Positions 10,500 to 22,266 of a DNA stretch of 64,000 nt are shown here, one piece after another. The position numbers and the translations under genes were made by a program. Origin of the DNA: Paratrimastix pyriformis. Taxonomy: Eukaryota; Preaxostyla; Paratrimastigidae. The notes below the pieces were generated by a model that made no database searches, had not been told where the DNA came from, and saw nothing but the letters and a program-made list of their open reading frames with translations. Every line of letters starts with the position of its first letter. Positions within the stretch are counted from its first letter, which is position 1. The DNA is taken from positions 1 to 64,000 of the forward strand of contig JAPMOS010000022.1 in the NCBI GenBank assembly GCA_027972325.1, written 5' to 3'.

Positions 10500-12711
10500 C
10501 GCATTCAACGTGATTTCGCGGCCAGCGCTCCTTGCGGCCTGCTCAAGCTGCTGGGGATGTGACATGGCCAAGCTGCTGGAGTCTTCTTTCGAGGGCCCCC
10601 TCACTTTCGATGGCGAGAAGGTTGCATCTTTTCGGGATCCCCTCTGGCGTTTGCTCTGACTTACGACCACGTGGTGAAGTCTATCTCTGCGCAGGCGCCA
10701 ACCATCAGCATCCGTGGGGTCCGCATCCCCCCAGTCCTTGCCTACCTCGACGATCTCTACATCATCACCACCACTGCCGAGGCCCAACGCCTGCTGGACA
10801 CATGCCGGTCCTCATGTCAGGAGCTGGGAATCGCGGTGAACGGGTCCAAGTGCTGGTATTGGACAGCAGGGCCAGCGCCCGTGGCCCTCCAGGTCGGAGA
10901 GGAACTGGTCCCCGGGCCACCCTCGAGGACGGCCTAGACCTTCTGGGGTTTGCCTTGGGTCCCCAACGCCTCTGCCCGTGCTGTGAAGGCCGCCGCCGAT
11001 GCCGCGGTGCACGTGGCCGAACTTGCCAGCCCACTCACTCTCCAGGCCTTCTTGTTGATCCTCCGGCTCTCCGTCGTTCCCCGCCTCACATTCCAGACCC
11101 GTGCCTCGGGTTGTGGGTCCAAGGACCTGGCCAACTTCGACGACCGGATCCTGACCAAGTTGTTGGCTCGTTTCTCCCTGGCTCGCGAGGCCGTGCCTTC
11201 CCTCGAGCGCATCAGCCTTCCTATTCGTTTTGGGGGTTGGGCATCCAGCGGATGGCGCCGGCCAGAGACGCAGCCTGGCCGGGGCCACCATCTCGATCTT
11301 GACAGCTCCTGAAGTGCCCAGGAGCATCCAGGAGACACTCTGGCAGATTTGGGAGGCCACGGCTCAACAACCGGAGCTTGCTGCTACCTTCCTGGGTCTT
11401 TCGGCGCAATCCATGCATCGCCTGGGCATCTCGCCCGGTGCAGATCACCGCTCATTCGAGCAGCATGGAACGCGCCTGGGGCCCAAGAAGGTTCAGCACA
11501 CCCTCTGGGAGGAGAGCATGACCGCCACTGCCGCCGCCAGCCTGGAGTCCCTGCCTGCCGATGCCCGCAAAATGTGCAAGGCCACCATGGGGCCCTGTGC
11601 GTCCGCCTTTCTCCAGTGCTTCCCCTGCCCCTCTTCGAACTCGACGATGAGGAGATGAGATACGCGATCCTGCTACGGCTCGGCGTCTCTGCCGCGCCAT
11701 GGAAAACGACTCTGGGCTTCGGATTGTTCTGTCCGCTTTGCGGTGAACCCCTCGTCGAGGGGCATGACCGTCTGTGCCTGGCCATCAACCACTCACTGGC
11801 CATCCAACGTCACAACGCCTGGAAGCTGCTGGTCTTCAACATGGCTACCACTGCCCGCATTGGGGTTCGAATGGAGCGCCGCCTGCCCGGGGCAACCGCG
11901 GAGGAGCGTCACCAGCCGGATCTCGTGCTCGAAGTGCCTGGGGTGGGGGACGCCACTCCACCAAGACTGTCTTCCTTGATTTCATTGTCGGGGAGGTGCT
12001 TGCTCCCAGTTACGCAGCCGAGGCCACCCTCGGCAACGTGCCGCAGAGACTGGAAGCCGGCAAGGTGTCTGCCTACAAGGCCTTCATGACTGCATACCCC
12101 GACGCCGAGTTCCTGCCTGCCGGAGCCACCTGCACTGGCCAGCTGGGGCCCGGAGCCGAGAAGGCCATCGACCGTATCATCGCCGCCGGAGGGAAGGGGA
12201 ACCGCATCTCTCGCCGCTGGTGGCTCGCCCGTTTCTCCATGGTCTTCGTCCGCTTTGCCTACGAGATGAGCTGCAACTGGTGCCAGCATGCCTCTGCCGC
12301 AGTGGCCGCCCGAGATCTACAGCTCGCCAAGTCCATGGCCACCGAGAGGATCACCCGCGCCGTGACCAAGGTGGCCCCGCAAGACACCACCCTCCTCGAG
12401 TCCCGGGTGAGGGTGGCCACCGGCTGAGGCCTTTGTGTGGGGGGGTGGGGGTGGGTGTGGGGTTTTGGGTGTATGATGGGTTTTTTCTGATTCCGTTCAT
12501 GTTCTTTTTTCCCCATCCAATTTCCTCCTTTTCTCTGAGTGCGTTTGATCAAACATGAGGTCCCACCCGTGTCAAAAAAAAAAAAGTGGGGTGTTGGGTA
12601 TGATGGGTTTTTTCTGATTCCGTTCATGTTCTTTTTTCCCCATCCAATTTCCTCCTTTTCTTCTGAGTGCGTTTGATCAAACATGAGGTCCCACCCGTGT
12701 CAAAAAAAAAA
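10500..12711 (+). mobile_element. 5'-truncated LINE of a second type: partial RT, zinc finger, restriction-like endonuclease
   Basis: The plus-strand reading begins inside the reverse transcriptase just before 'FALTYDHVV' and the catalytic 'VLAYLDDLYIIT' (near 10.74 kb, YxDD box), so the copy is 5' truncated in the usual LINE way. Then come 'LDDEEMRYAILLRLGV', a CCHC finger 'CPLCGEPLVEGHDRLCL' (near 11.74 kb), 'HSLAIQRHNAWKLL', 'RHQPDLVLEVPG' and 'KTVFLDFIVGEVLAPSY' (near 11.97 kb), ending at the stop near 12.427 kb. A finger followed by a PD...D-type restriction-like nuclease after the RT is the plan of R2/NeSL/Utopia-like elements. There are at least three frame changes (near 10.9-11.3 kb, 11.6 kb and 11.95 kb). 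It is thus a different clade from the minus-strand LINE. Confidence 0.75.
12466..12711 (+). repeat. Tandem duplicate of the LINE 3' tail, each copy ending in poly(A)
   Basis: Copy A (about 12466-12585) and copy B (about 12592-12711) are nearly identical over about 115 bp. Each starts at a 'tatgatgggttttttctg' segment and ends in 'cccgtgtc' plus A12 or A10. Copy B has one extra T in the Ctt-rich stretch. Confidence 0.9.
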
Positions 12712-13359
12712 GCCGCAACACGAACATTAACAACAAAAGTAAAACAAAGATCCACCCCTCCCCGATCTCGAGGGAAGTGACGGGTTTGGCCTTGCCTCTG
12801 CTGGGGTCGTGCTATCGCGTGTGTACGAGCGAGCTCGGCTTCCCTGCCCGTTCTCGGCCGCAGCCATATATCGCGGTAATGTGGTGATCAAAATGCATCT
12901 CAGCCAACTTCCCTTGGGGTCTCGGAGGCGGTCGGGAGCCATCAAATGCAGTAAAACGCGTCGAGAGTGAGTGGTCCGGCCTCACCACCCGGGTGTCTTG
13001 CCTTGCGAGAATCAGACGAGAAAAAAACGAAGAAAAAAGAAACAGTGGAGGAACGGTCGGTTGACCATCCGCTCCGGGGCTCAAGAATTAAGAAAACGCG
13101 AGGCAAATTACACGCACCTTGCTTTCAGGCAGCGACCATGTCGCTCTGACCCCGAGAGAGGGGGTATAGGGGTACAAGAAAGAAGGCAGCTCAAAAAAAA
13201 AAAAAACAATAATAAAAAAATCAAGACCGCCAGGAGGCTTGAGGCACGCGAGGAGGTCAGGCAGAGAGAAACAAGAAAGGAAGAGCATGAGGGAAGAAGG
13301 AGAGATGGGGGGGGGGGGGGGGGGGAGGTGGAGGCGAATAAATCTGGGTGTGACCCCAA
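12712..13359. other. Intergenic: between LINE tail and TmcB-like gene 1
   Basis: No gene is seen. The right part (13020-13260) is purine-rich with A runs and ends in a G19 tract (13307-13325). On the minus strand this is the 3' flank of TmcB-like gene 1, whose TAA stop is at 13360-13362. Short open frames have no recognisable content. Confidence 0.6.
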
Positions 13360-14143
13360 TTATTTTGCTTTGTGACCCTTTGTGGTGATCCACTTGCCCA
13401 GGGGCAGGTCGTGCTGACGAATGTGCTCCGGGACGGCTTTGCCGAAGGCTTTGATGAACTCCAGCAGGTCGCCGCCCTTCTGCAGGTCCACCGAGGCTTG
13501 CTTGACCTGGGCCAACGACAAGACAAGCAAAACAGCCGGGGCGTGTGAGACACAGTGAAGCAAGACGGGAGGGAGGGAGGGCCAGTCGGGGTGATGAGGC
13601 AGGCAGGCGGAGACCATCGCCAGGAGGGACTGATGCTCGGCCTCGTGCTTGTAGTAGATCTCCTCCGGGTAGTGGTACTTCTTGGCCTGGCGCAGCTCGA
13701 ATGTGGCATGGTGCGACAGGAAGTGCGTCAGGATCTCGAGCAGCCGTTGTTGGGTCTGCCAGGCAGCAACACGGGCGAGGAGGGAGGAGAGGAGGGCAAA
13801 GAAGTGCCGGATGGGTGAGGATGGAAACGTGGCCAGCGTCCCATTCATGGGCACCGCCACCACCACCTGCTGGGAGGAGCCGACGGACGGTGCGGTCCTG
13901 GGCGTTGATGACGGCGTGGGCAAGCTGTTGGGCGTACTCGAAGAGGCGCTTGTGCTGGTCGTCGATGCCCCGCACCCCCACGACGGCCGTCTTCTGCCAG
14001 TCGAGCAGCATCGAGTCTGGTGGGCGAGAATCCGTGTGTGGCGGCCAGCAAAAAAGAGGTGTAAGTATGTCGGTGGCGGAGAACTTGAGGGGGATCGGCA
14101 CAGCATCCCTCCCCTCCCCTCCCCTCCCTCCCCCCTCCTTCCC

Positions 14144-14197
<54 letters not shown>

Positions 14198-15018
14198 CCC
14201 TTCCAGGATGCGGTCGGGTGGTTCTCGGGACCAGGTCGCCAGGGCGGTCGGGTGGACGACGCCCAGCCGCGTAGAGCCCCAGCCCGTAGAGGCCGGGCAG
14301 CACGAAGAGCATGACCAGCATCAGGTACCCGAGGACGTCGGCCTCGGCGTACAGCGAGTTGACCGCGTTCGTGGCGGAGGCCGTGTTGGCCTTGCGGCAG
14401 CCGCCGTTGAGGTCGTAGAGCATGGCCCGGGTGAGCTGGTCCAGCATGATCATCCCCGCGGGAAGGTCCTCGTCGTGCATTGAGGCCAGGCCGTGGGCCA
14501 GCTGGCGTGCGTGCGAGAGACGACGGTCCCGGTGATGGTGGGAAGGCACCGCGATATGGCGTGGTAGAAAGGGGCGGCGGGCGGACCTCGATGTAATAGA
14601 AGACCAGGGCGTTCAGTGTGAACTTGGGCGAGGGCAGGGCCAGCCGGTCGGGGAACAGCTCGCAGATGGTGGTGTTGGCCATCATGCAGGTCGTCTCCCC
14701 GTACATGATCTTGGCCCGCTGGCTGGCCGGATCGATGGAGCCGGGTGGCTTCAGAATTCCCAGCAGGGGGTGGCCTTCGACGGAGACGTTGCACTGGCCA
14801 TAGCCGAATCTAAGGGGATGGACCACCGCGAACCAGAGGAGGATGGCGGAGGAGTTGGCGGGAAGGAGCGGAAACAAACAAAGGCAGACCGGATGAGACA
14901 GTGCAGCGAGGTGAGCACCTCCATGTAGTCGAGCAGCTGCGCCCGGACCTTCGCGCGGTCGTTCACAAACAGCCCGCTATTGCTGAGCATGTCCAACGCA
15001 TCCGCACCCATGCCAGAA

Positions 15019-15067
<49 letters not shown>

Positions 15068-18000
15068 AACAGAATGGGGCTCGGGGCTCAGGTGCGGCCT
15101 GCCCGTGATGGATGCGGCCAGGGAGCATGCCGAGGCGTTGGCGAAGAGCTGCACGGCCGAGAAGTGCACCTCGTGAAGCACCGCCCCGCGCAGGGCTGAA
15201 CCCCAGAACCGGCCGAGAGAAAACGCATGAGCAACCGAAGAGGCGAAAAAAGGAGCCGCCTGCGGTGGTGAGTGGGGTCGTGGCGGCGCAGACCGGAGGC
15301 AGTAATGTCGTGGGAGAAGCCGTCGTTGGAGGTGAGCAGGAACATCGACGTGATGAGCACCGAGATGATGACCAGACAGAAGAGGATCCCGCCCACGGCA
15401 AGCTTCTGAAACGAGTCTGCACGCAGCCCATCCCACACCCCCCGATGTTCTCTTCGGGCCCTGATTGAAGGCTGCTCCACAGACTGCGCGAAAGGATGCT
15501 GATGCGCTTCATCTGCCGGTTGACTTCGGCCGCGGCGAGTTCCTCCACGGCCCGAGCGGCCTCGTCGTGGCCGTCTTGCTCTTGGTCGTGGTCAGGGTCA
15601 CTGACGGGCGTCGAGTCGCGGGGCACCACCGAGGACTCCGTCCCGTCCACAGCCTCGTGGGGAGTGGTCGTGTGGGGGGAGACCGCATCGCTGTTCTGGG
15701 CGGAGGAGGGCGACCCGCTGGGATGGAGGGGTTGGCACAGGCTCAGGTCCCCGATCGGCGGCGGCGCCTCGCCCGGGTCGGGTCCCAGCAGCGGCGACCC
15801 GCTCGAGGGCTGGTTGGCCAGCAAGCTCGAGGCGCTGGGCACACGATAGCGGCCGGATGTGTCGCCGGAGGGTGCGGGGCCTTCCCTCATGATAACGGTC
15901 GTGTGCTGGCTCACGTCGGCCTGCGAACTGTGGGGGGCCACACCGCCCATGGACAACGGCGAGATGGTGCGGGCAATGGTCGGAGGCAGGATGGAGTGGG
16001 GCGGCACCGCGGCTGGCTGCTGCTGCTGCTGCTCAGCGTCATCCTCGGCGGCATCGCCCTCCTTCTTGGGGGTCTCGTCAGTCTCCTTGTCTGCGTCCTC
16101 ATCCTCTTCCTGTTCGCGGAAGGGGGGCACCAGGCCAAGGCTCGAGGGCGGCGCCGGGATCATGCCGTTCGAGTGGCGCCGCGCCCGAGAGGCAGCCGAC
16201 CCCGGGCAGGTTCTTCCGGATCCGGGCATGGAGCCCGTGCCCATCCCAAACACCCGCGTGGGGACAGGCTGCAGGGTGGGCGAATATTGCGTGAGGATTT
16301 GGCCAGGGCGGGCCGAAGGCATATCGGCCTCGTCGCGGGGCGTGGGGCCCCCGACTGAGTACGACGTCTGGTGGGCCATCAGCTGCCGTCGGGAGCCCTG
16401 CTTGACGCTGGCCCGGTCGTCGAGCGAGCCCACATCCGTTTCGTCGCCGTCGTCGGCCGCCACGGCCATCCTCAGGCGCTCGTGCAATTGGCCCACCACT
16501 AGGACGGTCAAGAAGGGGGGTCAGCCGCAGCCGAGGGGGCGGGGGAGCGGTGCGGACCGTCCTTGGGGATGTGCAGGAACTGCTTGAGGGCATGCACCCG
16601 GGCCTGCTTGAGGCCCTTCAGGATGGAAAAGAGCCGCCAGATCTCCAGGACGAAGAGGATGCACGCAATGGCCACCCCGATGGCCGGCACGGCCAGCTGG
16701 ACGTTCCGCTCGGCGATGGTGGCCAGCAGGTAGTCCTGGGCCACGCTCACCAGCCGGCGGAACATCACCCCGGGCGCGTTCTCGAAGAGGAACAGCATGT
16801 TCTTCAGGTCCACGTCGCGCCTGTCCCAAAAACGAGCAGCAGTGAGAACCCGGACAGAGGAGGGGAGCGACCGGACCAGAAGAGGCCATCCGCGACTGCC
16901 GACCGGACGGAGGCGATTTTGTCGGAGACGACTGTGATCAGATCCCAGAGCAGGATCGTCGAGACCGTCTCCCGAGTCAGGGTTCCGTCGACCACCTGGG
17001 GATACTCGACCTGCATCTCGTACTGGTGTGGGGCAACATGTCAAGATGGGTGCTGTGGCGGAAGAGGAGCAAACCTGCCAAATCTTATCGCGCGGGTCGA
17101 CGGCTGTCGTGATGACGCTCCGCAAGTCGGCCAGCGCCTCATCGACGTGGCTCAAGAGATCCTCCAGAGGCAGCACCAGCGTCTCTGCAAAGCGGATGGA
17201 GCGGATGGGAATCGAAAGGACCAGGAGAATGACTCTTCAAGCTGGGAGGGACTCTGATGGTGGTGATAGGGGTGGTGATGGTGACAGAAAGGGCGGCGAG
17301 GAGGAGGGGGCGGCAGCGGGCGGACCGTTGCGGATGCGGCCGATCATGTCGGCCGTGGGGTCGTGGAAGGTGGCGCCGCCTCCAGCCGCCGCCGGGTAGC
17401 CGGCCGAGGGCACGGTGCCCATGACGCCCAGCTGGCGGTTGGTGTAGAAGGGCACCATGTGCAGCAGCGAGACGGCCCGGGTCACGTGGACGCCCACCTC
17501 GGAGATCGACTGGATGGTGACGCTCTCGCCCGCCATGGTCAGCAGGTTGGCGCGAGCGATGATGAGCACCACGAAGACCGCAATCGTGCACAAGTTGAGC
17601 ATGAAGGTCATTTGGGGACACGGCCGGCAGTAAATGGGCGTCCTGGACTTTCTGTGGGGGGTCAGCAAACGAGATGTTTGTCAGTGCAAATGGCCCGCCC
17701 ATCGGGGTCGGACGAACTTGTGGTGCAGATCGGCGGTGAAGGCGTCGTTGCCGCGGCGTCTAGAACTCCGGCTCTTGTTCTCCGTGCTTGCCATGGAGAC
17801 ACTGTCCGTATCACCGTGCTGCGCCCCCCGCCAACCGCGCCAAAAAGTTGAGGGTGTCCGCGAAAACGAGACAATCGACAGCCTCCTTGGGCACCACGCA
17901 TTTGCAGACCTTTTTCGAGTGTTCCTCCTCGAGGGTGTCGGCGTGCAGGAAGAGCGACTCGGCCAGGGTTTCGTTCCCGTAGAACTCCTGCTGCAGAGCA

Positions 18001-20709
18001 CCGAAGGCCCTGTCACAGCCCGGGAGGAAGAAGCGTGACGACGAGCGGAAAAGAGTGCAGCCAGACCGAAGGGCCGAGATCGAGTTGGGGTTCTGCTCGA
18101 GCAGCTGCACGTAAGCGGCCTCGGCCTTGTCGGCCGCGGTCATGGCCTCGCTCAGCTCGTGCTGCAGCACCTGCACGTCCACGTGGGGCATCAGCAGCAG
18201 CCCCCAGGCATCCCGCATGTGGCGGCGCACTTTGTGGTGGTACCGCTCGGCCTCGGCTGCGTTCTTTTTCGTGGCGAGCATGGTCATCACCGTGTCCTTG
18301 GCGGCAACCTGCAACGTCACAACCAAATGCAAACCCTCATCAGTTAAGGCATGGCGGGGCATGAGAAAAATCAGACCGCGTTCGCTTCGGCATCCTTCAA
18401 GTTCCCGTGAACCAGAAAGCGGTACTCGAGCGAGGGCCCCAGGGCGGCTGCCTTGGCGATGTATGTGGAGGCCTTCGAGGCGTCTTTCGCAAAAGCCTGT
18501 GCGGCAGGCGCAATCGGAAAGTCTGAGTTGCGAGGAGGGATGGGCGGGCAGCCAGACCAGAAGGAAGAGAGCATAACGAGCATGAAGGCCGGCGTCGTAG
18601 CGAAGGTGTTTGCTTTGCAGGGCCAGTTGGTAGATGCGGTCCGCGTAGGCGATGTGCTGCTGAGTTCGGTACCTGCAGTCCGGCCCACCAGCACGAGATG
18701 CCCACCCCCCGAGTTATTGAGCCCAAATTTGGATGGCAGGCCAGCAGGGGCAAGCCAGACTGTTTCTCCTGCAGGAAGCGGGTGGCCCGATCGACGTCGA
18801 GCGCCGCCCGGAACTTGCGGATGCGGCGGGCGTATGCCTGCTGGGCGGCCAACTCGTTGCGGGTCAGGGGCCCCGAGCCCAGGCTTCCCGAGAGCGAGAG
18901 GGGTGTCGTCGAAGGAGAGATCCCCTCCCCATCCGAGGCGGACGGGGCCATGTCGAGGCCGCTTTCCCGCAGGGCGAGTGTACCCCGAATGGACGCCGGC
19001 CCCGCGACGCCGGTCATGCCGTTTTCTGGGCGCGAAAGATCGACGGTGCTGGGTTCAATGTCGCCCCCCTCGGCGAAGGGCTTCGCGCGAATCTGGGAGG
19101 TCAACAAGGAGAGGGATTGGCCAGGCCGGTAGAGCCACAAACGCCGGGCACGCCAGACTGGGGAGAAAGAACGAAAATCTATCTGAGCCTGAAGAGACAT
19201 GGGCGATTTGGTGAAGAGTTGCTGAAGTGAATGCCCATGGCGCAGGGGATGTAAGTGAGCACCCACTGGCACACCCACAGACAGGTCAGAAAAGCAACCA
19301 GAATCGCCACTGCGACGGCGACGCCGAACATGAGGGGCAAAATGGCCTAGGGGAGCCCAAAGAATGAGTCGGAGAGGGGATCAGGGCGTACAAACCCGAT
19401 CGTCGCGGACGCTGGTCAGCACGGCCCCGTGGATGTCAAAGACAAAGAGGACCGCCAGGCCACCCGCAAACTGACCCATCCCCCCCCCCCCCCCCCCCCC
19501 CCCCCACAGCAACCCCGCACCACACACCGAATGAGGGCGGAAGTGGTGAGGGCCCAGTGGGCTGCAAGTGGAAGCAGTTCTCGCAGCTCCACCGCCCGTC
19601 CGCCGCCCCGAGTGGCCAAACAGAAACCCCGACCCGAACCCGACCCCAAAGCCCCAACCCAAAAGACAGACCAGCATGTTGGTGGAGGCCCTGAAGAAGG
19701 GCTGCATCCAGATGCAGGCGCCCGCCAGCAGCAGGGCAATGAGCCCGTGCAGGGCCAGCTCGGTGGCCGGGCTGCCCACCGCCCAGAACTTGGTCAGCGA
19801 GACCGCCAGCGCCTTGCCCACCAGCAGCAGCAGGTCGAAGTGCGCGTTGGGCCGACCCAGGGCCTGCTTGGCCTTGGGTCGCGGCACAAACTGAAAGCCG
19901 CTCGAGAAGGCTGCCATGACCAGGTAGATCACGACCGCGATGATGGACATCACGCAGCCCACCAGCGTGGGGAACGCCCACCGATCCGCCAGCGCCTGCA
20001 CAGCCCGCACAGCCCGCACAGCCCCCGGTAGACACCACCACACCCGTCCCGATCGCGCCACGGTCAACCGATGGGCAGAAATCTCACCCCCTCTGCCCAA
20101 GGATTCGTCGTGGACGGACCGTGGTGGCGGGGCTGGTGACCGAGAACAGAATCCCCAGACACGGCATGAAGAGAAATGTCGAGAGCCCCACAGTGAGATA
20201 ACGAAGCACATGGACAGGAAAGAGAAAGACTCGATCGTGCCGAAAGAGGATGGCCTAGGTGCCGAGGAGAATGAGAACAAAATTGCTGGAAGGGCGAACC
20301 GCTACGATTGCGTCGGCGAACGTCAAAACGATCAAAAAAGAAACCACTCCGACACTAATCCAGAGGGCAGTAGGAGTGGAGATGGAAACAATTTGGATCG
20401 TAATACAATTCCATACGATATCCGCAACGGAACGGCCGGAAGTTTCCGTCAAATTCCAGCGCCATGGAATGGAGAGAGCAAAGACCGGCGCGAGATATTG
20501 GAGGAACTGCCAAATGTAACTCCAGAAAAGGAGTGTCGCAAAAACGTCGTTTTGTTTGGTTCCATGCCAGAAGAGGCTGAACAAAGCCTAGAGACGCACG
20601 ACATATAAGAGGGGTTGGGAGGCTGGGAACTGACCTCCTCGCCTCGACTAATTTTTCGAAACCCACCAAGAGTGGAGGCTTTGCTTTTTCCTGGGCGGCC
20701 GGTGTTCAT
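13360..20709 (-). CDS. TmcB/TmcC-like multi-pass membrane protein with C-terminal hemerythrin domain, copy 1
   Basis: Large membrane protein with more than 15 introns. Start ATG is at 20707-20709 (MNTGRPGKSKAS, matching copy 2); the first intron is 20588-20634. In order: cytosolic 'LGGFRKISR'; membrane segments (20.2-20.6 kb and 19.2-20.0 kb); a Ser/Pro-rich linker; TPR-like helices at 17.8-18.8 kb ('[18 protein letters not shown]', 'LFLHADTLEEEHSKK') of the TmcB/TmcC repeat type; more membrane and loop segments (16.6-17.6 kb); an acidic linker; a third membrane block (14.2-15.5 kb); and a hemerythrin fold (13.36-14.0 kb). Iron ligands are visible as DDQH, HATFE, HEAEH and HIRQHD. TmcB proteins of Dictyostelium and ciliates are poorly understood membrane proteins, often with PAS sensors. 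A role here in sensing O2, NO or iron is an inference. The splice junction next to the C50 tract (14145-14194) could not be closed in frame, so assembly or model error is possible there. Confidence 0.78.
14145..14194. repeat. C50 homopolymer (poly-G on coding strand) in an intron of TmcB-like copy 1
   Basis: Uninterrupted run of 50 C on the plus strand, next to CCCCT-rich sequence. Its true length is uncertain in any assembly. Confidence 0.85.
15020..15062. repeat. (GT)n microsatellite in an intron of TmcB-like copy 1
   Basis: About 21 GT units. It sits in the same intron position that holds the 11-bp minisatellite in copy 2: both are followed by the shared 'cagaatggg' and 'gctcggggctcagg' sequence. 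Confidence 0.95.
19480..19505. repeat. C26 homopolymer in an intron of TmcB-like copy 1
   Basis: Run of 26 C on the plus strand between exons encoding membrane segments. The equivalent intron of copy 2 (near 30.22 kb) has only a short C run. Confidence 0.9.
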
Positions 20710-22266
20710 TGAACGTGGAGCCGAACCGCCGGAAGTACTGTGGGAATCTCCGAGGTGCGAGAAATTGTTGTTCAGCTCCCCATTACGTCGCGTCAGCTCC
20801 GGGCAATTTCCATGGCGCTCCAATGCGGTGATCCCGGAGTACCAAGAAGATTGTAGTTTAAATTTGGGCAATCGAAGCCCAACCCCTGAGGAGATGCATT
20901 GCCCAGGATACCATCCTCCCCCGAGCCCTTTGGCCTCCCTTTCGACCCGTTGAAATGTCTTGTCGAATCATCCGAACTTCAGTGAACAAGGACTCCACAG
21001 GGATCCGCTCATGGATGAGCGTTTGAGTGGCAATGGCTATTTACGTGGCACAGACATGTGAGGGATCGGTGAGATCTTGCCCAAACATGCATACCGAGCT
21101 GGAAAGCTTTCATTCAGCCAAATATTTAAAGATTCCGGGTCGGAGTAAGGACATCGATCGGTCAGTGCCTTTGAAACGCTCGTCTCCTTCGGATCTGGTG
21201 ACAATTCATGACATAAGTGAGCGGAACATTTTGTAAAGCTCGAAATTACAAGGCAATATCTTCCAACAGTCCCCCTCTGAAACTGAGACCGCAGGAAAAA
21301 AGGTTGCGCGAACCCCGTTGAGGGATACAAAACGGCGTTTCCAATTTTCTGCCCCCTTATCCACAAGGGGATTTGTGAAACAGCTGCTTTTATCGGCATT
21401 TTTTGCAACTGGGTGGCGGTTTCTTTCTGTGCTGCCATTTTTGAGCGATTCCGAGCCGATACTTTTTTCAACCTCCTTAAAAAAGGTCTGCACTCGACTC
21501 GAGACCTGCGAGGCCGGTTCTGTGGGCATTAACACCATCACAAAGAATGATCAAAAAAATTCATGGAAGCGATTTTGGAAATTCCACCTTGTTCGCGAGC
21601 ACGGTCACCAACATGGATGGACCAACCCCCTCTGGCCCTCCAGGGCTGTGATCGGTTCGTTGTTTTGCTGTCCTTTGAGGCCCCCCTGAGGGTCCGGAGC
21701 AACCTGCGTTCCACAGGTTCCACTTTTCCGCCGTTTTTTGGAGACCCCTGTCGGAGAGAGGGTCTGCTTGCGCGAGATGTAACTGGGATTGGGCTTGTGA
21801 CAGGGGAGTTTTGCCGGTATATTACAAGACATTGGTTCGCTGCCAAAAAAATCATGGAAGCGATTTTCTATTTTTTGCTTCTTCGTCGAGCATCGTCACC
21901 CCGACGATCTCGATCGTGCTGGGCCGCTCCGCGTCATTCCCCGAAGAGCGTGCCCTCCGATCAGGCACCATATTCGGATACCCCGAGGGCCCTTGTGGGG
22001 GTTGCCCGAGTCAAATCGGTCCCCAATTCACATGCCGGCGTGTGGTGAGGGCATCCCCATTTTGCGGAGGGCTGACGCGACGTGCCCATTTTTTCAAACC
22101 AAACCGCCACGTAGAGAAAAAAAAAAGAAAAAGACACAAGCCGGAACACCGACCCCAGAAGGTGACATGAGCGACGATTGGGGACGGCCAGAGAAGGCTG
22201 ATGAGCAAAATGTACATGCGCCCGGAGCAATTTTTGCTCGTACGGTGGGCGCAAAAATCCTTGGTA
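20710..22266. other. Intergenic between the two TmcB-like genes
   Basis: No gene is supported; short frames on both strands lack recognisable content. GC is lower than in the gene bodies. One diverged duplication is visible: the stretch starting 'atggaagcgattt' occurs near 21562 and 21854, each followed within 35 bp by a 'cgagca-cgtcacc'-like segment. The left part must hold the promoter of copy 1 and the right part the 3' end of copy 2. Confidence 0.5.

Noticed and set aside
1-12711. LTR retroelement or virus-like element
   Set aside because: No terminal repeats, capsid, protease-integrase or envelope signatures were seen; RT motifs and endonucleases are of LINE types.
13360-14010. Hemerythrin exons as a recent bacterial gene transfer
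   Set aside because: They are split by host-type introns and duplicated with the gene, so any transfer is old; nothing in this window dates it.
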